64,000 nucleotides of DNA from Pelovirga terrestris. GTDB taxonomy: Bacteria > Desulfobacterota > Desulfuromonadia > Desulfuromonadales > Geopsychrobacteraceae. Positions 35,925 through 45,417 of this stretch are shown in pieces. The notes beneath the pieces were generated by a model. The model was not told the origin of the DNA, ran no database searches, and saw only the letters and a program-made list of their open reading frames with translations. Made by a program: the position numbers and the translations under genes. The stretch lies in NCBI RefSeq assembly GCF_014773365.1, contig NZ_JACWUN010000005.1, positions 142,629 to 206,628 of the forward strand, written 5' to 3'. Positions within the stretch are counted from its first letter, which is position 1. Each line of letters opens with the position of its first letter.

Positions 35925-38066
35925 TTAAACCGACCAGTTTTCTTCATCAAGGGCACTGCCACGATAACATAAAACCGCATCCCCTTCCGTTGGCCAACGA
36001 CCATTTTCCCGTTGTTGGCGAACAACATGACAACTGATGCGGATACTCTGGCCCTGCTCCAGTTGCAATAACTCGATCGGCACCGCCAACTCGAGGATCT
36101 TGTCGGAGGCCCCCCGACCACCGGGCACCTGTTTGCCGTCGATCAGCACCTTGACCTTATTGTCGGTAAAACTGAAACAGACATGAAAAATGCCGCTGCC
36201 GTTGAGGCGCAATTCAAAGTAACCGTCTTTACCGCACAGGCGCCTGAGCAGATCAGACTGATCGATACGAAAATAGAGATGCTCATTATCATAACCGTAA
36301 TAAAGATGGTCCAGGCCTTCGCGGCCGCTGTACATGGCCCCGCCAACGGCGAGGTCGATACAGCCGGTTGCCAGCCACTCGAAATAATCACCGATGCGCC
36401 CGTCAATACTCGGAGTGAAACAGGCCGATGGTTCATAACCACCGGTGACGGTCCTCACGCCGGGCTTGATTCGCTGTTGCAGGCTCGCCGGCACCGGCAA
36501 TCCTTTGAGGTGATACATCCCCTCCAGATGCAGACGAAATAAACGGTCAAAAATATCGGCCTGTAAACTGGAATGCTCATCGCCGAACCACCAGAACCAA
36601 TCACTGCCTTCAGCCCGCAGGAGCTCCTGCACCAGATCGCTCAGCGGTTCCTGCGGGTTAGCCAGGGCATCAGTCACCTCGGTGGTGATACAGTCGCGGC
36701 GCGCCTGATAGAGCAGCTGCCAGGCGACGTTATCCTCGGGGTGGCCGATCCAGGTGGTAAAATCTGAGCGGATCCAGGATCCGGCGGCCAGCCGCGTTAA
36801 GGGCTCCGGCCTGCTCTGCTCCAAAGCCTCGCCAACTGTGTTCATAACAAACTGGTCGTCCTGGTCAAGCATCTGGTAAAGATCGCGCAAAAAGGGGTAA
36901 CCATTGTCGGCATAGCGCTCCCAGCAGTTTTCACCATCAAGGATGATAGCCACCGTTCCACCTGGAGCCATCCGGGCAATCTGGCGCAGGCGCTGCTGGA
37001 TATCTGCTACCGCTTCAGACGCCTTCCAGGTGGCGTAAAGAAAGCCGACCCGATCAGACAATTCGCGATCGCGGAAGATCAGGGGCAACCCCTCATACTC
37101 ATAAAATCGGTACAGCCGACCGCGATCACGCAGACCACCATCCAGGCTGCGCGCCAGGATGTCCTCATCGGTCGCCGCCCACAAAGCCCCCTCTTCCTGC
37201 ATCAGCAGCGCTGCTTCATGGCTAACGCCCCCTTCTGCCGGCCACATGCCACGGCGGCGCTTGCCAAAAAAACGCTCTGCGGTACGCAATCCTTCGCGTA
37301 CCTGCAAGCGCGCATCCTCCGGATAGCGAAAATCAGCGGCCGGCAACGGCAATCCCGGCGACGGCTCCCACGCGCTTTGCAGATTACATAACAGGGGCAG
37401 AATCGGATGAGCATAGGGGGTTATGGTAATTTCAATCAGGCCGTCCGCTTCCAGCTCCCGGTGAAAATCGATGATGCGGGCGATCTCCTCATGGCACACC
37501 AGCAGCAGCTGGTGCTTCTGCTCTTCATGATAGAGCCCGCCACGCTCAAGCAAGGCACTGACCAGGGATGAGCGTTGGCGCAGATGATAACCGGTCCAGG
37601 CCAGCAGAAAACAGACCTGCAGATCGAGGATATCCTGAGGGCTGAAGCTCTCGGCCCGTGGCTCAAGGGTCCCCCGCTGCAGATAGAGTTGGTGATAACG
37701 GCGGTTGGGCAGGATCTGGGTCTCGATGTTAACGGAAAAAAATTGTTCAACCACGAATTGCCGCTCTGCATCCGATAGTTTGTCAGCCGGCCGGGCGATC
37801 AATTCGAGCCAACGGTCCTGATCCTTGCCGCCGGCATAACGTTCAAGTTGCTCCAGCAAAGAGGGAACCAGATTAACCGTCACCCTGGCCTTGGTTTGAG
37901 CCACGGTTTCAAGCATTTCGCCATAATCTTTTAAGCCATGCAGCCAGGTCCAGGGAAGCAGGGTCTGACCACCGACCGGATCACGGTAGTCAGGTTGATG
38001 CATATGCCAGAGAATACAGACTTTCAGTTGTGCCGGGGAGGCAGTAGAAACATCAGGAGAAGCCAT
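35925..38066 (-). CDS. Glycoside hydrolase family 57 protein
   Basis: 713 residues. The N-terminus has the GH57 region 1 WHMHQPDYRDP. Region 3 reads GMWPAEGGVSHEAAL with the expected nucleophile Glu, and region 4 IILDGENCWERY supplies the expected acid/base Asp. A C-terminal beta-rich part (about 530-713) resembles the domain that follows the catalytic barrel in long GH57 amylase-like enzymes. Likely an alpha-amylase, amylopullulanase or branching enzyme acting on glycogen. The specific reaction cannot be told. It starts the minus-strand glycogen cluster. Confidence 0.88.
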   Translation of the reverse strand: MASPDVSTASPAQLKVCILWHMHQPDYRDPVGGQTLLPWTWLHGLKDYGEMLETVAQTKARVTVNLVPSLLEQLERYAGGKDQDRWLELIARPADKLSDAERQFVVEQFFSVNIETQILPNRRYHQLYLQRGTLEPRAESFSPQDILDLQVCFLLAWTGYHLRQRSSLVSALLERGGLYHEEQKHQLLLVCHEEIARIIDFHRELEADGLIEITITPYAHPILPLLCNLQSAWEPSPGLPLPAADFRYPEDARLQVREGLRTAERFFGKRRRGMWPAEGGVSHEAALLMQEEGALWAATDEDILARSLDGGLRDRGRLYRFYEYEGLPLIFRDRELSDRVGFLYATWKASEAVADIQQRLRQIARMAPGGTVAIILDGENCWERYADNGYPFLRDLYQMLDQDDQFVMNTVGEALEQSRPEPLTRLAAGSWIRSDFTTWIGHPEDNVAWQLLYQARRDCITTEVTDALANPQEPLSDLVQELLRAEGSDWFWWFGDEHSSLQADIFDRLFRLHLEGMYHLKGLPVPASLQQRIKPGVRTVTGGYEPSACFTPSIDGRIGDYFEWLATGCIDLAVGGAMYSGREGLDHLYYGYDNEHLYFRIDQSDLLRRLCGKDGYFELRLNGSGIFHVCFSFTDNKVKVLIDGKQVPGGRGASDKILELAVPIELLQLEQGQSIRISCHVVRQQRENGRWPTEGDAVLCYRGSALDEENWSV

Positions 38067-38340
38067 GTCAGTCCTTTTGCAACCAGAGGTTGGCGCATGA
38101 AGCGGTGAAGAGATTCTGCGCAGGCAACGAAGAATCAGTCCATTAAAGCCACGACATGTTGTTAGATCATGTTGCTAGATAACCATCAGGCAAGCTTGAT
38201 ACGCGCATCCGATCAAGGGTGCCGTTGTGCAGTGTAACAATTTTTTCCCGGGGATGTCACTTAATCCCCGCATATTTATTCTGCCTTGATTGCCTAATTA
38301 ACACCTTGCCCAGATGTAACGAGGCTGGCATAGTTGCATC

Positions 38341-39282
38341 ATGCGCAAAGAGAAAATGCTCCTCTACTCAACCTATCTTAAACATCGCTTCGGGGGGCGG
38401 GTTCACAAGATTTCCGTTGATGCCGGCTTTGGCTGTCCTAACCGCGCCAACGGGCGCGATGGTCACGGATGCATCTTTTGTGACAGCTCCGGCTCAGCGG
38501 CGGTGGGCATTGCCCGTCAGGTCAGCATTAGGCAGCAACTGGAGCAGGCCAAGGCACTGATGCAGCGTAAATACCGAGCCAAATGGTTTATTGCCTACTT
38601 CCAACCCTACTCCAACACCTTTGCCCCCCTCGCGCAACTGCGGCGCTGTTATGATCAGGCCCTGAAGGTCGACAAAGTGGTCGGTCTGGCCGTCGGGACG
38701 CGACCCGACTGCGTAGACGATGGGGTGCTGGACCTGCTGGCCGAATATCATCGGCGCACCTATTTGTGGCTCGAGCTGGGTCTGCAGAGCAGCCACGACC
38801 GGACCCTTGCCTATCTGGGTCGTGGTCACGATTATGCCTGTTTCCTCGATGCCTATCAGCGTGCCAAAACGCGCGGTCTGCGTGTCTGCGTTCACCTGAT
38901 TATCGGTCTGCCCGGTGAAAGCCGTGACGACATCCTGCAGACTGCGCGGGAAATGGCCGGACTCGGGGTTGACGGCATCAAACTGCACCTGCTCCACGTT
39001 TTACGTGGCACCCCCTTGGGCGACAGGTATCTGGCCGGTGAGATCAACACCCTGGCAAGGGAGGAGTATGTCCAGCTGGCGGTCGATGTGATTGAGTGCC
39101 TGCCGCCCCACACCCTGATTCAGCGCCTGACCGGCGACGGCCCACGCGAACTGTTACTGGCGCCATTGTGGTCACTTAATAAATGGGAGGTGCTCAATGC
39201 GATTGGGGCGGAGCTTGAACGGCGGGGAACCCGCCAGGGGAGTCATTTCCCAGGTACAAAATCCCGTACCTGCGATTTGTAA
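38341..39282 (+). CDS. TIGR01212-family radical SAM protein (YhcC-like)
   Basis: 313 residues. The cluster-binding motif is CPNRANGRDGHGCIFC, the long-spaced CxnCxxC typical of YhcC proteins rather than the ordinary CxxxCxxC. The rest follows the Elp3-like radical SAM barrel (WLELGLQSSHDRTLAYLGRG, VHLIIGLPGESRDD, HLLHVLRGTPL). Function of the family is not established. No ribosome site is obvious before the ATG. Confidence 0.85.
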   Translation: MRKEKMLLYSTYLKHRFGGRVHKISVDAGFGCPNRANGRDGHGCIFCDSSGSAAVGIARQVSIRQQLEQAKALMQRKYRAKWFIAYFQPYSNTFAPLAQLRRCYDQALKVDKVVGLAVGTRPDCVDDGVLDLLAEYHRRTYLWLELGLQSSHDRTLAYLGRGHDYACFLDAYQRAKTRGLRVCVHLIIGLPGESRDDILQTAREMAGLGVDGIKLHLLHVLRGTPLGDRYLAGEINTLAREEYVQLAVDVIECLPPHTLIQRLTGDGPRELLLAPLWSLNKWEVLNAIGAELERRGTRQGSHFPGTKSRTCDL

Positions 39283-39322
39283 AAAACAAGGACGCAGTCC
39301 CGTTCCGCAAAGGATGAAACCT

Positions 39323-39448
39323 TCAGGCCGGGTTGCTGTTGGTCGTTACCACTGTTGATCGGTCTGGTTCGGGGGTCGCCCCGCTCCAGGAAATCAATAG
39401 CAGTGAAGCCCAGAGTATGCTGATAATAACTATTGCCATTCGAAACAT
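39323..39448 (-). CDS. Possible 41-aa membrane or exported peptide
   Basis: In the 340-bp gap between the radical SAM and helicase genes, the minus strand holds a 41-codon frame starting MFRMAIVIISILWASLLL, with one hydrophobic segment followed by a short polar tail. No convincing ribosome site is seen, so this is only a candidate. Nothing else is recognisable in the gap. Confidence 0.25.
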   Translation of the reverse strand: MFRMAIVIISILWASLLLISWSGATPEPDRSTVVTTNSNPA

Positions 39449-39623
39449 GGCGCGCAATCTAGCAGAAGCCTGTGCGAGAATCAACTGTTTTACTCACGAT
39501 TCTCTTTTTATCCTCAAACCTTAAATCAACCTTCGGAAGCTTCACCGGCGACCACCCCCTTGACCCACAGGAGGTTCTCGGGTATCAGATAGGTCCACTA
39601 TTTCACTGCGCAGGCATGCCACC

Positions 39624-41660
39624 ATGTTCGATCTGAACCAACTCAATCCTCAGCAGCGTCAGGCCGTGACCCATGGCGCCGGGCCGTTGCTGCTACTCGC
39701 CGGCGCCGGCTCGGGCAAAACCCGGGTCATTACCTGCCGTATTGCCCACCTGGTGCAGCAAGGCACCAGCCCCGAGCAGATTCTGGCGGTGACCTTTACC
39801 AACAAGGCGGCGCGGGAGATGCGCGAACGGGTGCAGGAGATGACCGGCCGCAACGCCGTCAAGGGGATGACCATCTCCACCTTTCATTCCCTTGGTGTGC
39901 AGATTCTCAAAAGCCACATCGATCGCCTCGGTTTCAAGCGCAACTTCTCCATCTATGCCACCAGTGACCAGCTGCGCCTGGTCCGTGAATTGCTGCGCGA
40001 AGCCGGAGCGGACAGCAGCAACCGCGATGCTGAACAGATGATCTGGCGAATTTCAGCGGCCAAGAATCGCCTGATTGACGCCGGCCAGTATCAGCCCACC
40101 CTACGTGACCCCCTCTCACATCTGGTCGCCACTATCTACCCCCGCTATCAAAAAGCTCTAAAAGCCTACAATGCGGTTGATTTTGACGATCTGTTACTGT
40201 TGACCGTCCGCCTGCTCGAGGGTCAAAGCGAGCTTCTGGCGCACTACCAACAGCGCTTTGTCTACCAGATGGTCGACGAATATCAGGACACCAACCCGGT
40301 CCAGTACCAACTGCTCAAGCTGCTGGCCGGCGGCCACAAAAACCTCTGTGTTGTCGGTGATGATGATCAGTCTATCTACGCCTTTCGCGGTGCCGATATC
40401 AGCAATATCCTCGATTTTGAAAAAGACTTTCCCGGCACGCGGATCATCAAGCTGGAGCAGAACTATCGTTCCAGCGCCACCATTCTGGCGGCTGCCAACC
40501 AGCTGATTGCCAACAACCGCCAGCGCCGTCCCAAAACCCTGTGGACCAGCAGCCCGGCAGGGTACGCCATCGATTATCTGCGCTGTGAGGATAGTGAGGA
40601 TGAAGCACGACAGGTGGTCGAACTGATCCATGCCGAGACCTTCCGACATCAGCGCAAGTTCAGCGACTTTGCCATTCTGTATCGCACCAACACCCAGTCG
40701 CGCGCCTTTGAGGAACAGCTGCGCTACGACAACATCCCCTATGTCCTGATTGGAGGGCAACAGTTTTTCGACCGCAAGGAGATCCGCGATCTGGTCGCCT
40801 ACCTGCGCACTATCCTCAACCCTGCCGATGAAGTGAATCTGCTGCGCATCATCAACTACCCCAAGCGCGGAATCGGGGAAAACAGCATCGATCAGATCAT
40901 CCGTCGATCGGCCGAACAGAACGCCGGCATCTGGCAGCTTTTACAGCAACCGGAACAGTTTGACGGCATAGGGCAAAAGACCCTGACCGCCATTGCAGAG
41001 TTTGTCGCGCTGATTAAAAGCTATCAGAGCACGTTCAAAAATCCTCTGCGCCTGCTCGACACCCTGCGCCAGCTGCTGAACGAGCTCAAGCTGGCTGATG
41101 AAATCTACCGTCAGGAAAAAGATCCCCAAACCGCCCAGCGCCGGATTGAAAACCAGAACGAAATCCTCAACTCCCTCGGCGCTTATATTGAACGCAACGA
41201 ACGTCCCAGTCTTGCCGGCTTTGTCGATGCTATTTCCCTGCTCGATGCTGATCCCGCCGGCAAGGACGACAAGGAGAAGTTGCTGTCCGGCAACACGGTG
41301 ACGCTGATGAGTCTGCACTCAAGCAAGGGGCTGGAGTTTCCGGTGGTTTTTCTGGCAGGAATGGAGGAGGGCTTTTTGCCGCACAAAAAGTCCCTGGATG
41401 TCACCTGTGATATCGACGAAGAACGGCGACTCTGCTATGTTGGTATTACCCGCGCCGAGCAACGGCTGGTCCTGCTGGGCGCCCGTCAACGCCGCAAACA
41501 TGGCAAGCTGGAACTACGTGAACCAAGCCGCTTTCTGGCGGAGCTACCGCAACAACTGCTGGCGACCCGTCAGGCCGGGGTTCCCGCCGACGACGGGGAA
41601 GAACAGCAGGAAAAAAGCGCCAATCAGTTTTTTCAGCAGATGCAGCAACTGCTGGGGTAA
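39624..41660 (+). CDS. rep: UvrD/Rep/PcrA-family DNA helicase
   Basis: Superfamily 1A 3'-5' helicase, 678 residues. Motifs in order: Q motif LNPQQRQAV, Walker A LLAGAGSGKTRV, motif Ia VTFTNKAAREMRERV, Walker B YQMVDEYQDTNPVQY, motif III VVGDDDQSIYAFRGA, motif IV RIIKLEQNYRSS, motif V TLMSLHSSKGLEFPVVF and motif VI RRLCYVGITRAEQRL. Length is Rep-like; it lacks the long C-terminal extension of PcrA/UvrD, so Rep is favoured but not certain. Confidence 0.92.
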   Translation: MFDLNQLNPQQRQAVTHGAGPLLLLAGAGSGKTRVITCRIAHLVQQGTSPEQILAVTFTNKAAREMRERVQEMTGRNAVKGMTISTFHSLGVQILKSHIDRLGFKRNFSIYATSDQLRLVRELLREAGADSSNRDAEQMIWRISAAKNRLIDAGQYQPTLRDPLSHLVATIYPRYQKALKAYNAVDFDDLLLLTVRLLEGQSELLAHYQQRFVYQMVDEYQDTNPVQYQLLKLLAGGHKNLCVVGDDDQSIYAFRGADISNILDFEKDFPGTRIIKLEQNYRSSATILAAANQLIANNRQRRPKTLWTSSPAGYAIDYLRCEDSEDEARQVVELIHAETFRHQRKFSDFAILYRTNTQSRAFEEQLRYDNIPYVLIGGQQFFDRKEIRDLVAYLRTILNPADEVNLLRIINYPKRGIGENSIDQIIRRSAEQNAGIWQLLQQPEQFDGIGQKTLTAIAEFVALIKSYQSTFKNPLRLLDTLRQLLNELKLADEIYRQEKDPQTAQRRIENQNEILNSLGAYIERNERPSLAGFVDAISLLDADPAGKDDKEKLLSGNTVTLMSLHSSKGLEFPVVFLAGMEEGFLPHKKSLDVTCDIDEERRLCYVGITRAEQRLVLLGARQRRKHGKLELREPSRFLAELPQQLLATRQAGVPADDGEEQQEKSANQFFQQMQQLLG

Positions 41661-41705
41661 GCTGGGCGCTACGCAATATCACCTTGTTATCAGGAGTCGT
41701 TGATT

Positions 41706-42098
41706 ATGGCCACAGTTGACGTCAGTTTTCCCGGCGGCGTTCAGGTCGCCGCCCGTATCGGTTCCTTCGCTATTCTCACCGACCAACCGCCGGAGGATGG
41801 CGGCAGCCATGCCGCGCCCTCCCCTTACGACCTCTTTTTGAGCTCGGTGGCGACCTGCGCCGGTTTTTATGCCTTGCGCTTCTGCCGGCAGCGTCAGCTC
41901 CCGACCGAAGGGCTGGCCATTGCGCTGGATATCGAGCGCCACCCCGACACCCGGCGGCTGGAAACCATCAGGATGACACTGAGCCTGCCCACCGATTTTC
42001 CGGAAAAGTACCAGCAGGCCATCCTGCGCAGCGTTGATCAGTGTTCGGTAAAAAAGGCGCTGAGTGATCCACCCGAGATTGAGCTTATTCTAGCCTGA
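41706..42098 (+). CDS. OsmC-family protein
   Basis: 130 residues from the ATG nine bases after AGGAG; an in-frame TTG six bases earlier is too close to it. APSPYDLFLSSVATCAGFYA and the later VDQCSVKKALSDPPEI carry the two conserved cysteines of the OsmC/Ohr fold. Members reduce organic hydroperoxides or act in thiol chemistry. The arrangement is more YhfA/OsmC-like than Ohr-like. Confidence 0.85.
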   Translation: MATVDVSFPGGVQVAARIGSFAILTDQPPEDGGSHAAPSPYDLFLSSVATCAGFYALRFCRQRQLPTEGLAIALDIERHPDTRRLETIRMTLSLPTDFPEKYQQAILRSVDQCSVKKALSDPPEIELILA

Positions 42099-42174
42099 TT
42101 TGTAAGCGGGCTGAACAATGTTTTTTGGTTTTCTGTTTGACTCTTTGACTCCGGTAAAGCAGAAAAGAGGAAGT

Positions 42175-42250
42175 AGATTCTGCGACTGCGCGCAGAATGA
42201 CTGCAGCGTTTAATTGCATCAATGTCATCCTGCGCGCAGTCGCAGGATCC
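42175..42250. repeat. REP-like hairpin element
   Basis: Arms 42175-42201 and 42224-42250 are near-perfect inverted copies (core CTGCGACTGCGCGCAG, ends in GAC) around a 22-nt loop. It lies between convergent genes and resembles the dispersed GGATCCTGCG...AGGATGAC palindromes common in proteobacterial genomes. Only one copy is in the window. Confidence 0.7.
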
Positions 42251-42297
42251 AGATTATTAGCGGGCAGTATCAATCTCGATCCTATAAACAACGTTGT

Positions 42298-43260
42298 TCA
42301 GATCTGATTGAGCAGCTTCAGCTCCTTGGGATGCGGATTCAGATAATACTGCTGACGCAGATAAGCCTGATCATACTTGCGGACAAAGTGATTGAGCAGG
42401 GTTAAAGGCACGATCAAGGGCACCAGCCCCTGGCGGTAATGTTCCATCAGTTCGAGCACTTCCTGTTTTTCATCGGCCGCAAGCCGGCGCTTGAAATAGC
42501 CGAGGATATGCTGCATGACATTGACCTGTTTCTTCACCGTGGTTTTCAGGCGCAGGGCGGCCACCAGTTCCGCCAGATAGTTCTCACGCAGCTCCGTCAA
42601 GGAAAAATCTTTCCCAGCCGCTACCAGCTTGCCCATCTGCCGGTAATGCTGCGGGCTGTGGGCCATGATCAACAGTTTATGACGGGTATGAAACTCCACC
42701 AGCCGCCCAAGGCCAAAGCCCGCAGCCAGCAACTGGCGCCAGCGCTTGAGGACAAAAATGGCGGTGATAAAATTCTCCCGCAGGCGCGGATCATTCAGGC
42801 GACCATCTTCTTCAACCGGCAGCAGGGGAAAGTGCTCCATGAAATGCCGGGCAAACACCCCGACCCCGACCTTTTTCGGCACCCCGTTACGATCATAAAG
42901 CTTAACCCGCTCCATGCCGCTGCTGGGTGACTTTGCCTTGAAGACAAAACCGTCAAGCTGTTCTTTTTCCAATTGTCTGACACGCTCGCGCGCCCACCCC
43001 TCCATCCGCTCGGTGATATCCTCGCCGCTGCGTGAAAACACCAGACGCACCTGCTGCTCAGCGTTCTCTACCAGCCGCAAGGTGTCGCGCGGAATCGGCA
43101 ACCCAACCTCAACCTCAGGACAGACCGGCACATACTCGACATAGTCGCCCAGCACATCGCGCAGGAACCGGTCAAGCTGGTGACCGCCATCGTAACGTAC
43201 CTGGGCTCCCAACAGACAGGAACTGATACCGAGTCGAATCTTATCATTTTTATCATCCAT
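42298..43260 (-). CDS. DUF523-DUF1722 protein (YbgA-like)
   Basis: 320 residues. N-terminal DUF523 (GISSCLLGAQVRYDGGHQLD, VPVCPEVEVGLPIPR) is followed by DUF1722 (FHTRHKLLIMAHSPQHYRQM GKL ... and QEVLELMEHYRQGLVPLIVP). This fusion is common in bacteria. Links to iron-sulfur chemistry or stress have been proposed from gene context, but no reaction is known. Confidence 0.85.
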   Translation of the reverse strand: MDDKNDKIRLGISSCLLGAQVRYDGGHQLDRFLRDVLGDYVEYVPVCPEVEVGLPIPRDTLRLVENAEQQVRLVFSRSGEDITERMEGWARERVRQLEKEQLDGFVFKAKSPSSGMERVKLYDRNGVPKKVGVGVFARHFMEHFPLLPVEEDGRLNDPRLRENFITAIFVLKRWRQLLAAGFGLGRLVEFHTRHKLLIMAHSPQHYRQMGKLVAAGKDFSLTELRENYLAELVAALRLKTTVKKQVNVMQHILGYFKRRLAADEKQEVLELMEHYRQGLVPLIVPLTLLNHFVRKYDQAYLRQQYYLNPHPKELKLLNQI

Positions 43261-43308
43261 GCTATACTCTCCTCGCTGGGCAGATTATTATTTGGCCATA
43301 TTTGTTCT

Positions 43309-43440
43309 GCACCGGATCGGGGTTCCTATGGCAAGGGACGCGATTGTTTCCCGTTGGGTCATCCCTGACCGCTTGTTGTCGCCGTCCATGGCGACAAACA
43401 CCCTTGCCACAGAAACCCCGACCCTGCGCAAGGACAGTGG
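43309..43440 (+). repeat. Structured repeat, copy 1
   Basis: About 130 bp. Outer arms 43314-43337 and 43401-43424 pair with few mismatches. Inside are two perfect hairpins: GGTCA-TCCC-TGACC (43357-43370) and TTGTCGCC-GTCCAT-GGCGACAA (43376-43397). An inverted relative lies at 45250-45384 and a collapsed one at 49729-49777. No other signal is seen in the 326-bp gap before the SDR gene. Confidence 0.75.
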
Positions 43441-43586
43441 TGAATAGTTTACATTTGCCCCATACTAGCAGAAAACAGTGCTCAAACAATCCTGGATATC
43501 TTCATCAGGAAAGATCAGAGTGCCATTAACCAGGTTTTTTTGATGCGGCAACCAGTCTCATCACCCACTGGCCGCAGGAGATACCC

Positions 43587-45116
43587 ATGAATAGTCATCC
43601 TGAAAACAATCTGATCCTGGTCACCGGCGGCAGCGGTTACATTGGCGGTCGTCTGATTCCGCGCCTGCTTGATGCCGGCTACCGGGTCAGAGCCCTGGCG
43701 CGCACCCCGAAAAAACTCGCTGGACGGCCCTGGGGAAACCATGCGAATCTGGAAATTATCAAAGGGGACGTACTTGATCCTGACAGCCTGACCGCAGCAG
43801 CGGCTCACTGCCGGGCGGCCTACTACCTGGTTCACTCCATGCTCCCAGGGGTCCACGATTTTGCCAACACCGACAGGATTGCGGCAGAGAACATGGCCCA
43901 TGCGGCAAGCCATGCCGGATTGGAGCAGATCATCTACTTAAGCGGACTGGGTGAAGACCATGCCAACCTGAGCCACCATCTGCAGTCACGTACCGAAGTC
44001 GGCGATTACCTGCGTCAGGGGAAGGTGCCGGTCACCATTCTGCGGGCAGCGATGATCATCGGTTCCGGCAGTGCCTCGTTTGAGATCCTCCGTTATCTGG
44101 TCGATCGCCTGCCGGTCATGGTCACGCCACGCTGGGTCAGCACCCCCTGTCAGCCGATCGGCGTGCGCAACGTCCTCTACTATCTGATTGGCTGCCTTGA
44201 ACAACCACAGACCCTTGGTCGAACCTTCGACATCGGTCAGCCGCAGGTAACGAATTATCGCGAATTGATGGAAACCTATGCCGAAGAAGCGGGTCTACGT
44301 AAACGATTAATCATCCCGATCCCCCTGTTGACCCCCCGCTTGAGCTCCTACTGGATTCACCTGGTCACTCCGGTTCCCGCCACCATCGCCCGCCCCCTGG
44401 CAGAAGGGCTCAGCAATCCGGTGGTGTGCACCGAAAACAGCATCACCGAGCTGCTACCCCAGGAACTCTTTGATGCGCGCAAGGCGATCCGGCTGGCTCT
44501 CGACCGCATTCGCCAGCAACAGGTGGAAACCACCTGGAGCGACTCCGGCAACCTGCACCCGGCTGAGTGGAGCAGCGCCGGTGATCCAAGCTGGTCGGGG
44601 GGGAGCGCCTTTGAAGATTCCCGCGAACTGGTGCTTGACGCATCAGCCGAAGAAATCTGGCCGGCCGTCACCTCGATTGGCGGCGACGTCGGCTACTACT
44701 ATGCGAACTGGCTGTGGCAACTGCGCGGACTGATCGACCGCCTTGGCGGCGGCGTCGGTTTACAGCGGGGTCGGCGCAGCGCCGCCGCTCTTTACCCGGG
44801 TGATGTCATCGATTTCTGGCGGGTTCTGGCGATCAAGCCGCAACAGCAGTTGCTGCTGATTGCTGAAATGAAACTGCCGGGCAAAGGCACTCTGTCCTTC
44901 CGATTAATAGAGCAGGACCAGGGCACGACCACCCTGCAGCAAACGGCCCGCTTTTTGCCCCGCGGACTGTTGGGTCTGCTCTACTGGTATCTGATCACCC
45001 CTTTTCATTTTTTTGTCTTCAACGGCATGATTCGCGGCATTGCCGCTGCGACCCAAAAACCGATCAAGTCCGGACCACGCAAGATAAAGGTTCCCGGCAG
45101 CGCTGAGAGGACCTGA
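43587..45116 (+). CDS. SDR-family epimerase-like protein with C-terminal DUF2867
   Basis: 509 residues. N-terminal NAD(P)-binding Rossmann domain with VTGGSGYIGGRLIPRL, then VTILRAAMIIGSGSASFEIL in the extended-SDR/NmrA-like part. From about residue 345 a DUF2867 (SRPBCC-like) domain: ELVLDASAEEIWPAVTSIGG and GLQRGRRSAAALYPGDVIDF WRV. Similar two-domain proteins are common in bacteria, with unknown substrates. An ATG after GGAGATACCC is used. Two opposed copies of the structured repeat flank this gene. Confidence 0.83.
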   Translation: MNSHPENNLILVTGGSGYIGGRLIPRLLDAGYRVRALARTPKKLAGRPWGNHANLEIIKGDVLDPDSLTAAAAHCRAAYYLVHSMLPGVHDFANTDRIAAENMAHAASHAGLEQIIYLSGLGEDHANLSHHLQSRTEVGDYLRQGKVPVTILRAAMIIGSGSASFEILRYLVDRLPVMVTPRWVSTPCQPIGVRNVLYYLIGCLEQPQTLGRTFDIGQPQVTNYRELMETYAEEAGLRKRLIIPIPLLTPRLSSYWIHLVTPVPATIARPLAEGLSNPVVCTENSITELLPQELFDARKAIRLALDRIRQQQVETTWSDSGNLHPAEWSSAGDPSWSGGSAFEDSRELVLDASAEEIWPAVTSIGGDVGYYYANWLWQLRGLIDRLGGGVGLQRGRRSAAALYPGDVIDFWRVLAIKPQQQLLLIAEMKLPGKGTLSFRLIEQDQGTTTLQQTARFLPRGLLGLLYWYLITPFHFFVFNGMIRGIAAATQKPIKSGPRKIKVPGSAERT

Positions 45117-45249
45117 CGCCTGTCCCATCAACAACTGATAACTTGCTACTTTTACTGACAAAAACATGTTAGGGCAGCAAACAAAGAGTACCCCATCGAA
45201 AAAAATCGTGTTAGAGTGCGGATCCTGATAAAATCGTAACCATGCAGCT

Positions 45250-45384
45250 GCTGTCCTTCGCGCAGGGTCGGGGATTCTGTGGCGAGGGTGACTGTCGTCA
45301 TGGACGGCGACACCAAGAGGTCAGGGATGACCCAACGGGAAACAATCGCGTCCCTTTCCATAGAATTCAAAGGCCCGGTGCTGA
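45250..45384 (-). repeat. Structured repeat, copy 2 (inverted relative to copy 1)
   Basis: Its reverse complement shares a 36-bp identical core with copy 1 (begins AGGGACGCGATTGTTTCC, ends CATCCCTGAC) and many further matches. The GGTCA/TGACC hairpin is intact, the second inner hairpin is altered, and the outer arms still pair. It lies just upstream of the PAS-GGDEF gene. Confidence 0.75.
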
Positions 45385-45417
45385 GGAGATAGATAAAATC
45401 ACCGGAAGGAAACCTGG

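Noticed and set aside
43309..43440. Cyclic di-GMP (GEMM) riboswitch, considered because of a GGGACGC stretch and a GGDEF gene nearby
   Set aside because: The rest of the conserved GEMM core is absent, and a copy of the repeat lies in the wrong orientation before the GGDEF gene.
43329..43447. Short frame reading MARDAIVSRWVIPD inside the structured repeat, also present in the inverted copy
   Set aside because: Most base differences between the two copies change the amino acid, so selection is not acting on a peptide; paired stems explain the conservation better.
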